Shown here in pieces: positions 1 to 10,147 of a stretch of 64,000 bases of DNA. The notes beneath the pieces were generated by a model. It searched no databases. It was given only the letters and a program-made list of their open reading frames with translations, and was not told the DNA's origin. Position 1 is the stretch's first letter; each line of letters begins with the position of its first letter. Source of the stretch: Comamonas sp. BIGb0152 (GTDB taxonomy: Bacteria > Pseudomonadota > Gammaproteobacteria > Burkholderiales > Burkholderiaceae_C); assembly GCF_024809975.1 (NCBI RefSeq), contig NZ_JANUDY010000010.1, positions 124,001 through 188,000 of the forward strand, written 5' to 3'. The position numbers and the translations under genes are program-made.

Positions 1-579
1 GCCATAGCGAACACACCAGGCCACACAAGCCAGGCCACCGGCGAGCACCATGGCCCCTACGAGCAGGCCGCTTTGCCAGTTCAAGAAGATGCCCAAGGCC
101 AGCGCAGTCACGCAGGCGCTGACCAGCAGCGAGACGGCAGGGGTCAGCAGCCGCAGGTAGACGGCATCGAGCGCATCGATATCGGCCGTGAGGCGGTGCA
201 GCAAGCGAGCAGGGCGCTGGCGCAGTGCCAATGCCGTGTCCGCCGCAGCCAGGCGCGAGAACAGCTGCACGCGCAGGGCAGCGAGCACGCGCAAGGTGGC
301 GTCGTGGGTGACGACCCGCTCGCTGTAGCGCGCGCCGGTGCGCAGCATCGAGAAAAAGCGCACACCGGCACCGGGTGCAAACACATCAAACACCACAGCG
401 GTGGCGGTGGACAGCCCCGCCACATAGCTCGCCGTCAAAAACCAGCCCGACAAACCCAGCAGCGACATGCCGGCGCACACGGTGATGGCCGCCAGCAAGC
501 TGCCCAGCAGCATGCGTCGGCGGTAAGGCGATTGCGCAAACAGCTGCACGATGGGGCGCAGTGCGTTCCAGGCTTTCAT
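1..579 (-). CDS. cydC: CydC, thiol reductant ABC exporter subunit (5' part, runs off the left edge)
   Basis: CydC pairs with CydD in the inner-membrane ABC exporter that moves glutathione/cysteine to the periplasm and is needed for cytochrome bd assembly. The visible 193 codons read MKAWNALRPIVQLFAQSPYR and then the first membrane segments (LLGSLLAAITVCAG, LSGWFLTASYVAG) and the conserved stretch RFFSMLRTGARYSERVVTHD, which is characteristic of CydC. The ATG (579-577) overlaps the cydD stop in an ATGA, so the two are translationally coupled. The ATPase domain and stop codon lie outside the window, so nothing can be said about its integrity. Confidence 0.85.
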   Translation of the reverse strand, partial: MKAWNALRPIVQLFAQSPYRRRMLLGSLLAAITVCAGMSLLGLSGWFLTASYVAGLSTATAVVFDVFAPGAGVRFFSMLRTGARYSERVVTHDATLRVLAALRVQLFSRLAAADTALALRQRPARLLHRLTADIDALDAVYLRLLTPAVSLLVSACVTALALGIFLNWQSGLLVGAMVLAGGLACVAWCVRYG

Positions 580-2306
580 GCGCGGCTCCCGGCTGCAACT
601 GCGTGTGCGGTGTGCACGGCGGGCTGGCTGCCGTCGAGCGACAGTACCCGGTCCATGCAGGCGGCGAGCAGCGGATCATGGGTAGCGACCACCAAGGTGG
701 CGCCCCTCGCTGCCAAAGCCAGCAGGCCCTGGCGCACAAACTGGGCAGTCTCGGCATCCAAATGCGCGGTGGGTTCATCGGCCAGAATCAGCCGGCAACC
801 GGGTGTGGCGGCGGCGCGTGCCAAGGTCAGCCGCAAGGCCTCGCCCCCCGACAGGCCCAGGCCGCCATCGCCCACCACGGTGTTGCCACGCAAGGCCAAA
901 ACGGGGCCCAAAGCAGCGCTCTGCACCGCTTGCTCCAGCGCGGCATCGTCAATATCTCGGCCCAGGCGGATGTTGTCCATCAGGCTGGCGGCCAGCACAT
1001 GGGGCTTTTGCGCGACCCAGGCCATGCTGCTGCGCAGGCTGTCGGCATGCACCGCATCCATGGGCAGGCCATCGATATGGATGCTGCCAGCGCTGGGGGC
1101 CGCCAGACCGGCAATCAGCGCCATCACCGTGGATTTGCCGCTGCCGCTTTCACCCCACAGGGCCACCCGTTCGCCGGGTTCAATCCTGGCGGTCAAAGCG
1201 TTGACCACCAAGGGGCTGTCGGCGCTGTACTGAAAGCTGAGGCAGTCGATGGTCAGCGCTGCAGCCGCTGCATTATGGGCGCTGGCCATGCGGCCTTGAC
1301 TGCCATCGCCACCCCCCAACAACTGCGGGCCGGGCTGCTGCAGCGCTTGCAAAGCTTGCTCGGCTGCCACGCCGGCAGCCTTGTCGTGCCACACGGCAGA
1401 CAGCTCGCGCAGCGGTTCAAAAAACGCCGGGGCCAGCAGCAACACAAACATCGCCTGGGCGAGGCCCAAGCTACCGCCCCAGCTGCCAAACGGAATTTGG
1501 CCCAGCAAGTGAAAACCGACATACACAGCGACCAGGGCGACGCCCAGCGCAGAAAACAGCTCCAGCACCGCAGAGGACAGAAAAGCAATCTTGAGCACCG
1601 CCATGGTATTGGCGCGCAACTGGTCGGCCGTATTGGACAGCTGTTGGGCCACCTGGGCCACGGCACCCAGGCCCCGAATACTGGCCAGGCCCTGCAGCCG
1701 GTCGAGCAAAAACTGGTTGAGGTTGCCAACATCCTGCAAATGCTTTTTGCTGGCCGCCTCGGCCCGCCAGCCCACCAGCGCCATAAAGATCGGAATCAGC
1801 GGCGCAGCCACCAGCAGCACCAGGCCCGCCACCCAGGACAGGCTGAACACGCAGACCAGGATGACCAGCGGCACCACCATCACCTTGGCACGCGCCGTGG
1901 TGTAACGGGCGAAGTAGGGCGTGATGTGGTCGGCCTGCTCATTGAGCACACTGGCCGCCAGCCCTGCCGATGGGCGCAGTGGGTGCAAGGGCGAGTGCTG
2001 GGCCAATGCCTGCAGCGCTTGCTGCCGCAATTGCTGCGTATGGGCACGGGCCGCTGCAAAAGCACGGCGCAGACCATAGCCATCGACCAAAGCCCGCAGC
2101 AAGCCCAGCGCCAAAAACAAGACACAAGCCTGCAGCAGCTGCACCCAGGCCGCCTGCCGGTGAATCGCCTCAATGCCCCAGGCAATCACGGCCGCCTGAG
2201 GCAGCCACAGCAGGGTCGCGATCACCTGCCACCAGGCGCCCTGGGCAGAAGGGCGCGTCGCCACAGCGGGGCGGCTGGGGGATGGGGTGGCGCTGGAGGG
2301 AGGCAT
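576..2306 (-). CDS. cydD: CydD, thiol reductant ABC exporter subunit
   Basis: A 576-residue ABC half-transporter with an N-terminal membrane domain (about residues 20-300) and a C-terminal ATPase. Walker A GESGSGKS is near residues 385-392, the signature LSGGE near 485 and Walker B LILADEP near 506. Length and the order cydD-cydC match the known heterodimeric exporter of reduced thiols that supports cytochrome bd maturation. The first 20-25 residues are low-complexity (Pro/Ser/Ala), so an internal start is possible. Upstream sequence turns AT-rich from about 2310, where the promoter presumably lies. No cydAB genes are visible in the window; they may lie past the left edge. Confidence 0.9.
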   Translation of the reverse strand: MPPSSATPSPSRPAVATRPSAQGAWWQVIATLLWLPQAAVIAWGIEAIHRQAAWVQLLQACVLFLALGLLRALVDGYGLRRAFAAARAHTQQLRQQALQALAQHSPLHPLRPSAGLAASVLNEQADHITPYFARYTTARAKVMVVPLVILVCVFSLSWVAGLVLLVAAPLIPIFMALVGWRAEAASKKHLQDVGNLNQFLLDRLQGLASIRGLGAVAQVAQQLSNTADQLRANTMAVLKIAFLSSAVLELFSALGVALVAVYVGFHLLGQIPFGSWGGSLGLAQAMFVLLLAPAFFEPLRELSAVWHDKAAGVAAEQALQALQQPGPQLLGGGDGSQGRMASAHNAAAAALTIDCLSFQYSADSPLVVNALTARIEPGERVALWGESGSGKSTVMALIAGLAAPSAGSIHIDGLPMDAVHADSLRSSMAWVAQKPHVLAASLMDNIRLGRDIDDAALEQAVQSAALGPVLALRGNTVVGDGGLGLSGGEALRLTLARAAATPGCRLILADEPTAHLDAETAQFVRQGLLALAARGATLVVATHDPLLAACMDRVLSLDGSQPAVHTAHAVAAGSRA

Positions 2307-3329
2307 GGGGATGTTTTCTAATTTTCAGAAATTCTTGAAAGTATTGTATATCCAAGATACTCATTAATTCAATTTATCGAATACCTGATAAGAACAACAT
2401 TCATCGAAGGACTTGCGCTGGTCTGCCCATGCAAGGACGCAGATCGCTATAAATTTAAGAGCAACGAAGCTATAGAAATCTGGGGAATTCAGCTGTTTCA
2501 CCAAATCCAAGAGCCTTCAGTCCTGGTCGCAGCAAGGTGTTTCGAGCCCGCTTTGCCAAGAGCTTGAGCCGATTGTGTTGCCTAGAGTGTGAACAGAGCT
2601 TGCTGTAAGTCAAGAACCGCACGGGTTCTCCCTAGGTGGTGTGCGAGGGGGATGGGGGGCGTTGTTTGGGGGCGACTGGGAGATCCCATTTCTATAGCAG
2701 TTGCTCAACCGCAGGCCGCTTTGAGGCGAGCGACATCAACGCTGAATCAGCGGGTATCGCCGCTCCCAACAAATGGCATCCGAAATCTCAGGCTGCTGAG
2801 CGGAGTCGACTGTCGCAGGTCCTTGTCCTGCAAACCGTACGCAAGCCAAGCAAGAGGTGTGAATGCATAGAACTCCTTCGCCTAGCGCAAAGGCCGCCTA
2901 TAGCAAATTCCAGTACCGGTTCTTTGCAAGCGCTGCTTCAGACATCCGCTGTCACTCCAAAACAAGCATGAAGCCTGCGCCGTGGTGGTATGTGATAACC
3001 ATCCTCGCTTATAAGCAAAGCGATCAAAGCGCACTTTTATTTCAGATGGCAAGTTCTATAAGCGTATAAAAATATAGTCAAAATAAATAGCTATCAAATA
3101 TTTTGCATTGATTGTTTAAAAGCATTAGGATGTTGTCTGTGGGTATAGTGGGTTGGATGTTGGGTGGCTAGCCTGCTCAGCGACTCATTATTTCAGGATG
3201 ATGCTGAAATTACTCAAAATTTGAATAGCTGTTTCTCTGTTGGGACTTACAGGGTCCGGCTGTATAAGGCAGTCGACACCGTTGATATTTGTCAATCCAA
3301 TTTCTCTAAATAAATACAAGGGAGAGTGT
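2307..3329. other. Intergenic region of about 1 kb between cydD and the Rhs island
   Basis: No convincing gene is seen. Short open frames such as 2589-2870 and 2863-3069 have no good ribosome binding site, no recognisable domain and mixed codon use. The first 150 bases are AT-rich and should hold the cydD promoter. From about 3000 the base composition drops towards that of the Rhs island, and a TAGCTATCAAATA segment of the kind often scattered in Comamonadaceae intergenic DNA occurs near 3088. The promoter of the Rhs operon is probably within 3100-3320, but I cannot assign -35/-10 boxes with confidence. Confidence 0.4.
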
Positions 3330-6300
3330 ATGAGTAAAGTGATGATGCATTTCTGCGCTTTCATGCTATTGGCATTTACCATGCGCAGTGGTGTTGCTCA
3401 AGAAGTAATACCAGACCTCTATAAAGATCCAGGTCTTTATCCCAATCGCGATTACGTGAACCAAAACGTTAGCGAGAATATCGACCCATTCACTGGGTCG
3501 TTGCAACGGCAGTACGTTGATCTGCATATTCCTGGGAATGGTGGTTTTGATCTAAAGGTGATCAGATCCTACAACAGCTCTTCTGTAGAGCCTCTCAACC
3601 CCGCAGCCTATGATTCCTCGTCTGGGGCAGGGGTGGGATGGAGTATCCACTTTGGAAGAGTTCTCAAAAATAAAGATACGACTATTTGCTTCAATAAGAA
3701 TACGCAAACAGTGGCCGATAATCCTGTTTTGGAACTGCCCGATGGTAGTCGTCAGCTCCTGGCATTCACCGGCAGCGCTTCTCCCCTGATGCTGACGACC
3801 CAGCGATGGAGGGCAGATTGCATCAACAGTGGCGGGCTGAGGGTCTTTTCTCCAGATGGGGTCCAGTATGAAATGACCCATCTTGTGAATATGACTGGTG
3901 GAGTTAATCCCATATTTGCATGGTTCACTACAAAAATCATTAATAGAAACGGAAACAATGCGACTATCAAATACAAGGCCAGCGCATCATCGGAGATTTC
4001 CAGTATTGTTACCAATGATGGGCGCAACATAGCCTTCACTTATGCAGATAGCGGCGCTAGGACTCCGAGATTGAGTCAAATCCGTAGTGCAGGCCAAACA
4101 TGGAATTATGCATACCAGGCTATTCCTAATGTACTTTACAGCTATTTTTTGACATCGGTTACGCGTCCGGATGGCACTGCTTGGAAGTATGCATATAATG
4201 GTAATCTAAATAACTTGCCTGGTAGTCATGTAATGAAAAATGTCACTTATCCGCAAGGTGGCATCATTAAGTACACCTACGATTTTGTATATTTTGACAA
4301 CCAGGCGAACCCTTTAAGTCGGTCAACGGTTGTCAAAAGTAAAAGCAGCAGTAATGGTGGTAATTGGAGTTTTGCATATACACCAGGCGGTCTAAACAAA
4401 TACGATACGACTACGGCTACCACACCCACAGGAAGCATCGTCTACCAACACGTAGGCCCCAATTACTCCAGCTCTGGCACTGTCTGGATGGTAGGTTTGC
4501 TTATATCAAAAAAAACGGGTAATACGCAAACGGAAACCTATGCCTGGGATAAGCAAAAGATATCTAGCGAAAACTATTTTCGTCCGGGTGCCTTTGTCAC
4601 AAAGGTCGACTCTGGAGAAACCAATGCACCCATTCTGACAAAGAAAACGACTGTACGCGATGGCGCAACCTATGCCATGACCAACAGCCAATTTGATAGC
4701 TATGGCAACCCAAGAACCGTTGTTGAGTCCGGTACGTCAGGTGGGAGCAAGACCACCAATATTAGCTACTATGTCAACACCTCCAAATGGATCATCAATA
4801 GACCTCAAAATGAAAGCTTCTCTGGTAGCGCAATAAGCCGTGTATTTGATGGCAATGGCAATATGACATCGATTACTGAAGATGGAATCACTACTAGCTA
4901 CCGTTATGATGCCCAGGGGAATATGATTGCTAAAACTTTGCCGCGATCCCAAGTCCATAGCTACTCCAGTTTCAAACGCGGTATTTCACAATCTGAAAGT
5001 CAACCAGAGAGCATTTCCATCACGCGACAAGTGGATGATGCTGGCAATGTCACATTGGAAACCAATGGAGATGGGCGTTCGACCAAGATGAAATACGATG
5101 GTTTGAATAGGATCACATCCATCGATTACCCCGCAGGTAGCTCCGTTTCGGTGGCCTATACGGCGACCACCAAAACGGCTACTCGGGGGGCTTTGGTTGA
5201 GCGAACTGTGTACAACGGCTTTGGTCAAGCAACAAGTGTGACTTTGGGTGGAATTGCCCGTAAATTCACGGTGGATGTGCTTGGTCGCCGCACCTTCGAG
5301 TCCGATCCAGATTCGAATGCTGGTACCACTTACCAGTTCGATATATTGAATCGTGTGACTCGTATTTCTAATGCGGACAACACCAATAGTAGCATTAGCT
5401 ATGGTGCGGGTTCAAAACGGGTTACGGATGAGCGTGGCAAAGTCAGCATCTATACCTATCGAGCCTATAGCAATCCCGATCAACAGTTTTTGATGGGGGT
5501 CTCAGCACCTGAAGCCTCTGCTAGCGTCGTCATTACTAGAAATAGCAAAGACATGATTGCATCTGCGACGCAGGCAGGCTTGACTCGTAGCTATAAATAC
5601 AATAGCAATTACTACCTGGAATCTATTACCAATCCGGAAACCGGAGTGACCAAGTATGGACGTGATGCAGCTGGGAATATGACCTCCAGCTCGGTTGGGT
5701 CCTCGGCAACTACCCGCTATGCCTATGATGCTCAAAATAGACTGACATCTATTAGCTATCCGAGCGGAACGCCAAACGTTAGCCAGACTTATAGCAAAAC
5801 TCATCGGCTTTTGACTGCAAGTTCCTCCACAGGAAATCGTATCTATACCTACGATGCGAATGGGAATATGAGCAGCGAAACGCTTGTGGTGGATGGGCAG
5901 ACCTTCAAGGCCTCATACACCTATAACGCGCTGGATCAACTAGCTTCGATCTCCTATCCATCCGGTACAACGGTGAGTTATTCACCTAATGTGCTGGGTC
6001 GGCCTACACAAGTCTCTGGTTATGTTCGTAACGTCAATTATTGGCCTTCAGGTCAGATCAGGCAGATGAACTATTCAAATGGCACCAGCACCGAGTATAA
6101 TCAAAACTCTCGCTTGTGGCCCAGTACGTTCACGACGCGTAGAGGGGGCGGGGCGCAATATAACAATAACTCCTACAGCTACGATGGCGTGGGTAATCTG
6201 ACCTCCATCTGCGATTCGGCGGATGCTGACTACAACCGAACATTGGGCTATGACGATATCAATCGACTGGTTACTTCCAATGGTTCATGGGGCTCAGGAT

Positions 6301-6722
6301 CGGTCACTTATGGGGGTAATGGAAATATTACTAGTCAAAAATTTGGCAGCTCAACACGTAGCTATAACTACGATAGCAATAACAAGCTGACGAGCACGAA
6401 AAATGCGGGTGCAGATTTTTACTATAGCTACGACGCTTATGGAAATATTGTTGTTGGCGATAATAAAAAATACACCTATGACAATGCATCTAATTTGATA
6501 TGCGTGGATTGCGATAGTCAAGCTTCTAAGGTGGTGTATGCCTATGATGCACAAAACAATAGGTCTTCTATTGTCAAATCAGGCGTCAAAAGCTATGAAT
6601 TTTACAATTCCAGCCATAATTTGCTGGTTGAATATTCACCTGCGGAACTACACAAAGCCACTGAGTATATATATTTGGGTGGTAAGCGTGTAGCTCAGCG
6701 TGTTTTTCAATCGAAAAAGTAG
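3330..6722 (+). CDS. Exported Rhs/YD-repeat protein lacking the Rhs core (N-terminal half of a split Rhs toxin)
   Basis: The ATG at 3330 has a purine-rich ribosome site (AAGGGAGAG) and starts a signal peptide, with likely cleavage after SGVA before QEV, giving 1130 residues. The mature part opens with a typical Rhs N-terminal region (DPFTGSLQRQYVDL, NGGFDLKVIRSYNS) and continues as many YD repeats, for example YRYDAQGN, MKYDGLNR, YTYDANGN and YAYDAQNN. YD repeats build the hollow beta-shell that encloses the toxin of Rhs and Tc proteins. The protein stops after YLGGKRVAQRVFQSKK, exactly where other Rhs proteins go on into the core domain. That missing part is encoded by the next gene, 12 bases downstream. 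GC is lower than in the flanking housekeeping genes. Confidence 0.85.
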   Translation: MSKVMMHFCAFMLLAFTMRSGVAQEVIPDLYKDPGLYPNRDYVNQNVSENIDPFTGSLQRQYVDLHIPGNGGFDLKVIRSYNSSSVEPLNPAAYDSSSGAGVGWSIHFGRVLKNKDTTICFNKNTQTVADNPVLELPDGSRQLLAFTGSASPLMLTTQRWRADCINSGGLRVFSPDGVQYEMTHLVNMTGGVNPIFAWFTTKIINRNGNNATIKYKASASSEISSIVTNDGRNIAFTYADSGARTPRLSQIRSAGQTWNYAYQAIPNVLYSYFLTSVTRPDGTAWKYAYNGNLNNLPGSHVMKNVTYPQGGIIKYTYDFVYFDNQANPLSRSTVVKSKSSSNGGNWSFAYTPGGLNKYDTTTATTPTGSIVYQHVGPNYSSSGTVWMVGLLISKKTGNTQTETYAWDKQKISSENYFRPGAFVTKVDSGETNAPILTKKTTVRDGATYAMTNSQFDSYGNPRTVVESGTSGGSKTTNISYYVNTSKWIINRPQNESFSGSAISRVFDGNGNMTSITEDGITTSYRYDAQGNMIAKTLPRSQVHSYSSFKRGISQSESQPESISITRQVDDAGNVTLETNGDGRSTKMKYDGLNRITSIDYPAGSSVSVAYTATTKTATRGALVERTVYNGFGQATSVTLGGIARKFTVDVLGRRTFESDPDSNAGTTYQFDILNRVTRISNADNTNSSISYGAGSKRVTDERGKVSIYTYRAYSNPDQQFLMGVSAPEASASVVITRNSKDMIASATQAGLTRSYKYNSNYYLESITNPETGVTKYGRDAAGNMTSSSVGSSATTRYAYDAQNRLTSISYPSGTPNVSQTYSKTHRLLTASSSTGNRIYTYDANGNMSSETLVVDGQTFKASYTYNALDQLASISYPSGTTVSYSPNVLGRPTQVSGYVRNVNYWPSGQIRQMNYSNGTSTEYNQNSRLWPSTFTTRRGGGAQYNNNSYSYDGVGNLTSICDSADADYNRTLGYDDINRLVTSNGSWGSGSVTYGGNGNITSQKFGSSTRSYNYDSNNKLTSTKNAGADFYYSYDAYGNIVVGDNKKYTYDNASNLICVDCDSQASKVVYAYDAQNNRSSIVKSGVKSYEFYNSSHNLLVEYSPAELHKATEYIYLGGKRVAQRVFQSKK

Positions 6723-6734
6723 TGAGGGGGAGTT

Positions 6735-9700
6735 ATGAATAAAAATACATATGCAAAGCAACGTCCACTGAAAACAAGTATTTTTCATTTTTATAAATTC
6801 GCGGTTTTTATTCTATTGCTTTTGGGTATGGGTAATTTTGCCCGTGCTCAGGATGACTCTCAATTGTTTATGACGGGTATACAGCCTAGCATGGTCGAGG
6901 GAGATATCTATCGATTTCAGATTGGCTATCGAAATACCGGAACTACCACTTGGTCCGCAGGCCAGGGCTATGTGTTGGCATCTCCCCAAAATAACTGGGA
7001 TGCAGGGCCTATCTCCATAAAGCCCGGTGAGCCCATTCCGCCGGGTAGAGAGTTCAGTACTTATGTTACGGTAACCGCTCCGCCTTGTTGCAATACACGC
7101 CTTGATTGGCAAATGAGAAAGGGGCGTCAAGAATGGTTTGGCTCTACAGCATTCTGGGAGAAGGATAATTACTCTACGGGTACTTTCATTCAGATAACCC
7201 GAAAACCACAAATCCCTAATCGAGCGAGTTTTCATTCCCAAGACGTGCCACTTCAGATGGTAGGAGGGCAGACGTATACGATTTCGGTGACGATGAAGAA
7301 CACTGGAACGGCTACTTGGAATGAAGCGGGTCAGTATCATCTGGGTTTGCTAAACTCAGCAAATCCTACAGTTTGGGGCGTAAGTCGTGTTCCGGTTAAA
7401 GGCTCTGTAGCGCCAGGCCGACTCCATACTTTTACATTCGATATCACTGCCCCTTCCACACCGGGAACGCATAAACTTATTTGGAAGATGCTACAAACCG
7501 GTGTTGAGTGGTTTGGCAGCTCAAGCTGGACTCTCGATATTGATGTCTCACCGCCTGAGCCTAACAGTGCATCATTTTTATCGCAAAGTGTGCCAGTGAA
7601 CATGGTTAGAGGGCGGCAATACACTGCATCAGTGACCATGAAGAATACAGGAGCGCAAATATGGTCTGAGGGTGCACAGTACCGGCTTGGCTCTCAAAAT
7701 CCCCAAGACAATGCCAACTGGGGTTTGGGCAGGGTGCAGCTAACGGAATCCGTAGCTCCGGGGCAGTCTTATACATTCAGTTTTCCCATCAATGCCCCCA
7801 CTACCCTTGGTATCCATTATTTTCAGTGGCAGATGGTGCAAGACGGTGTTGAATGGTTTGGTTCAAAATCAACAAATCTCGCAATCGATGTTGCTGATCC
7901 GGTACCGAACGATGCAGAATTTGTATCGCAAACCATCCCTGAAAATATGGTGGCAGGGCAGCCATACCTCGCATCTGTGACTATGGTAAATACGGGTACT
8001 GCCACCTGGTCTGAGGATGATGGGTATCGGTTAGGTTCACAAGCGCCACAGGATAATGCTCTCTGGGGACCATCCAGAATCTTTATCGCTAAGCCTGTGT
8101 TACCTGGAGAGCAGTACACATTCAGTTTTCCGATCATGGCACCTATGCCTGTCGGAACTTTCTCCTTCCAGTGGCAAATGGTACAAGATGGTGTTCAGTG
8201 GTTCGGCAGCAAGTCCGACGAGTTGAAAATACCACTCCTGGCTCCTGTACCCAATAGCGCTGCGTTTGTATCGCAAAGCGTGCCAGAAAAAATGGTCGCA
8301 GGACAGCAATACAGTGCATCGGTAACGATGAAGAATACCGGCACCGCAACTTGGGCAGAGGCTGATGCATTTCGCCTCGGCTCTCAGAGTGCTCAAGATG
8401 ATATTTGGGGCGTATCAAGAATATCCCCAACCAATTCCGTCGCGGCAGGTGAGCAGTACACGTTCAATTTTCAGATTACAGCACCAGCCATGCCTAATAC
8501 TTATGGCTTCCAATGGCAAATGGTACAGGGCGATGCTGCCTGGTTTGGGGGTAAATCTGATAATAGGGAGATCGTTGTAGCTGCACCAGCCGGTAGCAAC
8601 AGTGCCATTTTTGTTGCACAAAATGTCCCTGGTAGCATGATTGCGGGCGAGAGTCACCAAGCGCTGGTCACCATGCGCAACACAGGTACTACCACGTGGA
8701 CGAGCGGTAACGGTTATCAATTGAGGGCGCAGAACCCAGCGGACAACAATATATGGAATGCGGGCCCGGTTGCGCTCAATGGCACAGTACCGCCCGGGCT
8801 GGAGTACACCTTCTCCTTCCCGATCACAGCGCCTACAGAGCCGGCAAGCTATAACTTCCAGTGGCAAATGGCACAGGGTACGCAGTGGTTCGGCGCTGCA
8901 TCTACGAACACGGTTGTTCCCATCTTGGAGTCCACTGGAGACGATGGCGCTGACTTTGTCTCGCAAAGCCTGCCTGCGACAACCATGACGACTGGGCAAA
9001 GCTACACAGTGTCCGTCACGATGAAAAACACCGGCACTTCTACTTGGTCCGCTGGTGACATGTACCACCTGGGTGCGCAGAACCCGCAAGACCCTGTTAA
9101 CACCATCTGGACGGGTACAGGTCGGGTGTCACTGGATACCCCTGTAGCCCCCGGCGAGGAATACAGCTTTAGCTTCCCTGTCACAGCGCCCGCCAATCCT
9201 GGCACCTACAACTTCCAATGGAAGATGCTCCGTGGCGATGCAGCTTGGTTTGGCGCACAGACGACCAACATCGCGGTGCCTGTCGTCGCAGCAACCATCA
9301 CGGAAACGATCACGTTTTTCCACAACGATGTCTCCGGCTCCCCCATGCTGGCCACTGATGCCAGCGGCAACCTGCTCTGGAACGAAAGCTATTTGCCTTA
9401 TGGGGAGCGCCTTAACGACATTGATGGCAGCGACAATACCCTGTGGTTTACGGGTAAGCCGCATGATAGTGATACGGGTTTGTCATACATGGGGGCGCGG
9501 TACTACAATCCTGTGTTGGGGCGGTTTATGGGTATCGATCCTGTGGGATTTGATGCTGATAATTTACATAGCTTTAATCGCTATGCCTATGCTAATAATA
9601 ATCCTCATAAATATGTAGACCCGGATGGGAGAGCATCTGTAATTGCGATCGTTGGGGTTGTGCTGTTATCCGGAGGGGCTTCATATGCGCTTGCTCCTCC

Positions 9701-10139
9701 TAGTAGGCAGCAGGAGATGCGAGATTCGTTAAGTCGGCTTGGGCGTGCTTTTAGTGGGGTCTTTAATTCTTCTTCAAATTCATCTGCATCGGGTACAAAT
9801 GCGCCTACCAATGGAGGTGGCGCTAATGGTAACAAACCGAGCCTGCTAGACCCCAAAGGAGAGCAGCATATTTTAGATGGTGACAAAACGGGTGGAGGTC
9901 ATCGCCCCGGAACTGGAAAACCAAACAAAAGCGAGTTTCCTACTGGCTGGTCAGATGACAGAATTAAAGGAGAGATATCAGATGTGGCTACGGACCCGGC
10001 TTCAACAAGACTCCCTGGTCGTAGAGGTCGCGAGGTTGTGCGTGGGACTCGCGGCGGTATTGACATTGAGGTCATTGTTGAACCAAATGGAAGAATTGTT
10101 ACTGGATACCCAACAAACGTACCGCGTAATCCGCCATAA
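6735..10139 (+). CDS. Exported protein with seven NBR1-like Ig repeats, Rhs core and C-terminal EndoU ribonuclease toxin
   Basis: Starts at an ATG with a strong site (GAGGGGGAG) and a signal peptide ending near NFARAQ. Seven repeats of about 115 residues follow, each with a VTMxNTGTxTW-type strand and a final WQMxxxxxxWFG, as in NBR1-type Ig domains. From residue 855 there is an Rhs core (FFHNDVSGSPMLATDASGN, YGERLNDIDG, ARYYNPVLGRFMGIDP, NRYAYANNNP, DPDGR). The last 165 residues carry a hydrophobic stretch, a Ser/Asn/Gly linker and an EndoU-type nuclease with H1045 (HILDGD), H1056 (GGGHRPG) and the T1123/Y1125 of ITGYP-like VTGYPTN. EndoU toxins cleave RNA. The protein continues the Rhs sequence that the upstream gene breaks off, so the two chains probably act together. 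Family names are from motif recognition. Confidence 0.85.
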   Translation: MNKNTYAKQRPLKTSIFHFYKFAVFILLLLGMGNFARAQDDSQLFMTGIQPSMVEGDIYRFQIGYRNTGTTTWSAGQGYVLASPQNNWDAGPISIKPGEPIPPGREFSTYVTVTAPPCCNTRLDWQMRKGRQEWFGSTAFWEKDNYSTGTFIQITRKPQIPNRASFHSQDVPLQMVGGQTYTISVTMKNTGTATWNEAGQYHLGLLNSANPTVWGVSRVPVKGSVAPGRLHTFTFDITAPSTPGTHKLIWKMLQTGVEWFGSSSWTLDIDVSPPEPNSASFLSQSVPVNMVRGRQYTASVTMKNTGAQIWSEGAQYRLGSQNPQDNANWGLGRVQLTESVAPGQSYTFSFPINAPTTLGIHYFQWQMVQDGVEWFGSKSTNLAIDVADPVPNDAEFVSQTIPENMVAGQPYLASVTMVNTGTATWSEDDGYRLGSQAPQDNALWGPSRIFIAKPVLPGEQYTFSFPIMAPMPVGTFSFQWQMVQDGVQWFGSKSDELKIPLLAPVPNSAAFVSQSVPEKMVAGQQYSASVTMKNTGTATWAEADAFRLGSQSAQDDIWGVSRISPTNSVAAGEQYTFNFQITAPAMPNTYGFQWQMVQGDAAWFGGKSDNREIVVAAPAGSNSAIFVAQNVPGSMIAGESHQALVTMRNTGTTTWTSGNGYQLRAQNPADNNIWNAGPVALNGTVPPGLEYTFSFPITAPTEPASYNFQWQMAQGTQWFGAASTNTVVPILESTGDDGADFVSQSLPATTMTTGQSYTVSVTMKNTGTSTWSAGDMYHLGAQNPQDPVNTIWTGTGRVSLDTPVAPGEEYSFSFPVTAPANPGTYNFQWKMLRGDAAWFGAQTTNIAVPVVAATITETITFFHNDVSGSPMLATDASGNLLWNESYLPYGERLNDIDGSDNTLWFTGKPHDSDTGLSYMGARYYNPVLGRFMGIDPVGFDADNLHSFNRYAYANNNPHKYVDPDGRASVIAIVGVVLLSGGASYALAPPSRQQEMRDSLSRLGRAFSGVFNSSSNSSASGTNAPTNGGGANGNKPSLLDPKGEQHILDGDKTGGGHRPGTGKPNKSEFPTGWSDDRIKGEISDVATDPASTRLPGRRGREVVRGTRGGIDIEVIVEPNGRIVTGYPTNVPRNPP
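6865..9290 (+). repeat. Tandem coding repeat, seven Ig-like units of about 345 bp
   Basis: Unit starts lie near 6868, 7225, 7564, 7909, 8251, 8596 and 8944. Units 3 to 5 are the most alike at the protein level (SQSVPxxMVxGxxYxASVTM). The last two units are GC-richer than the first ones. Confidence 0.8.
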
Positions 10140-10147
10140 GGTGCAAT

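Noticed and set aside
561..2321. 586-codon plus-strand open frame across cydD
   Set aside because: It mirrors the cydD coding strand and is rich in Gln/His/Arg with no domain; the minus strand has clear ABC motifs.
2589..3069. Small open frames upstream of the Rhs operon
   Set aside because: No ribosome site, no domain, overlapping frames of equal quality; probably noncoding.
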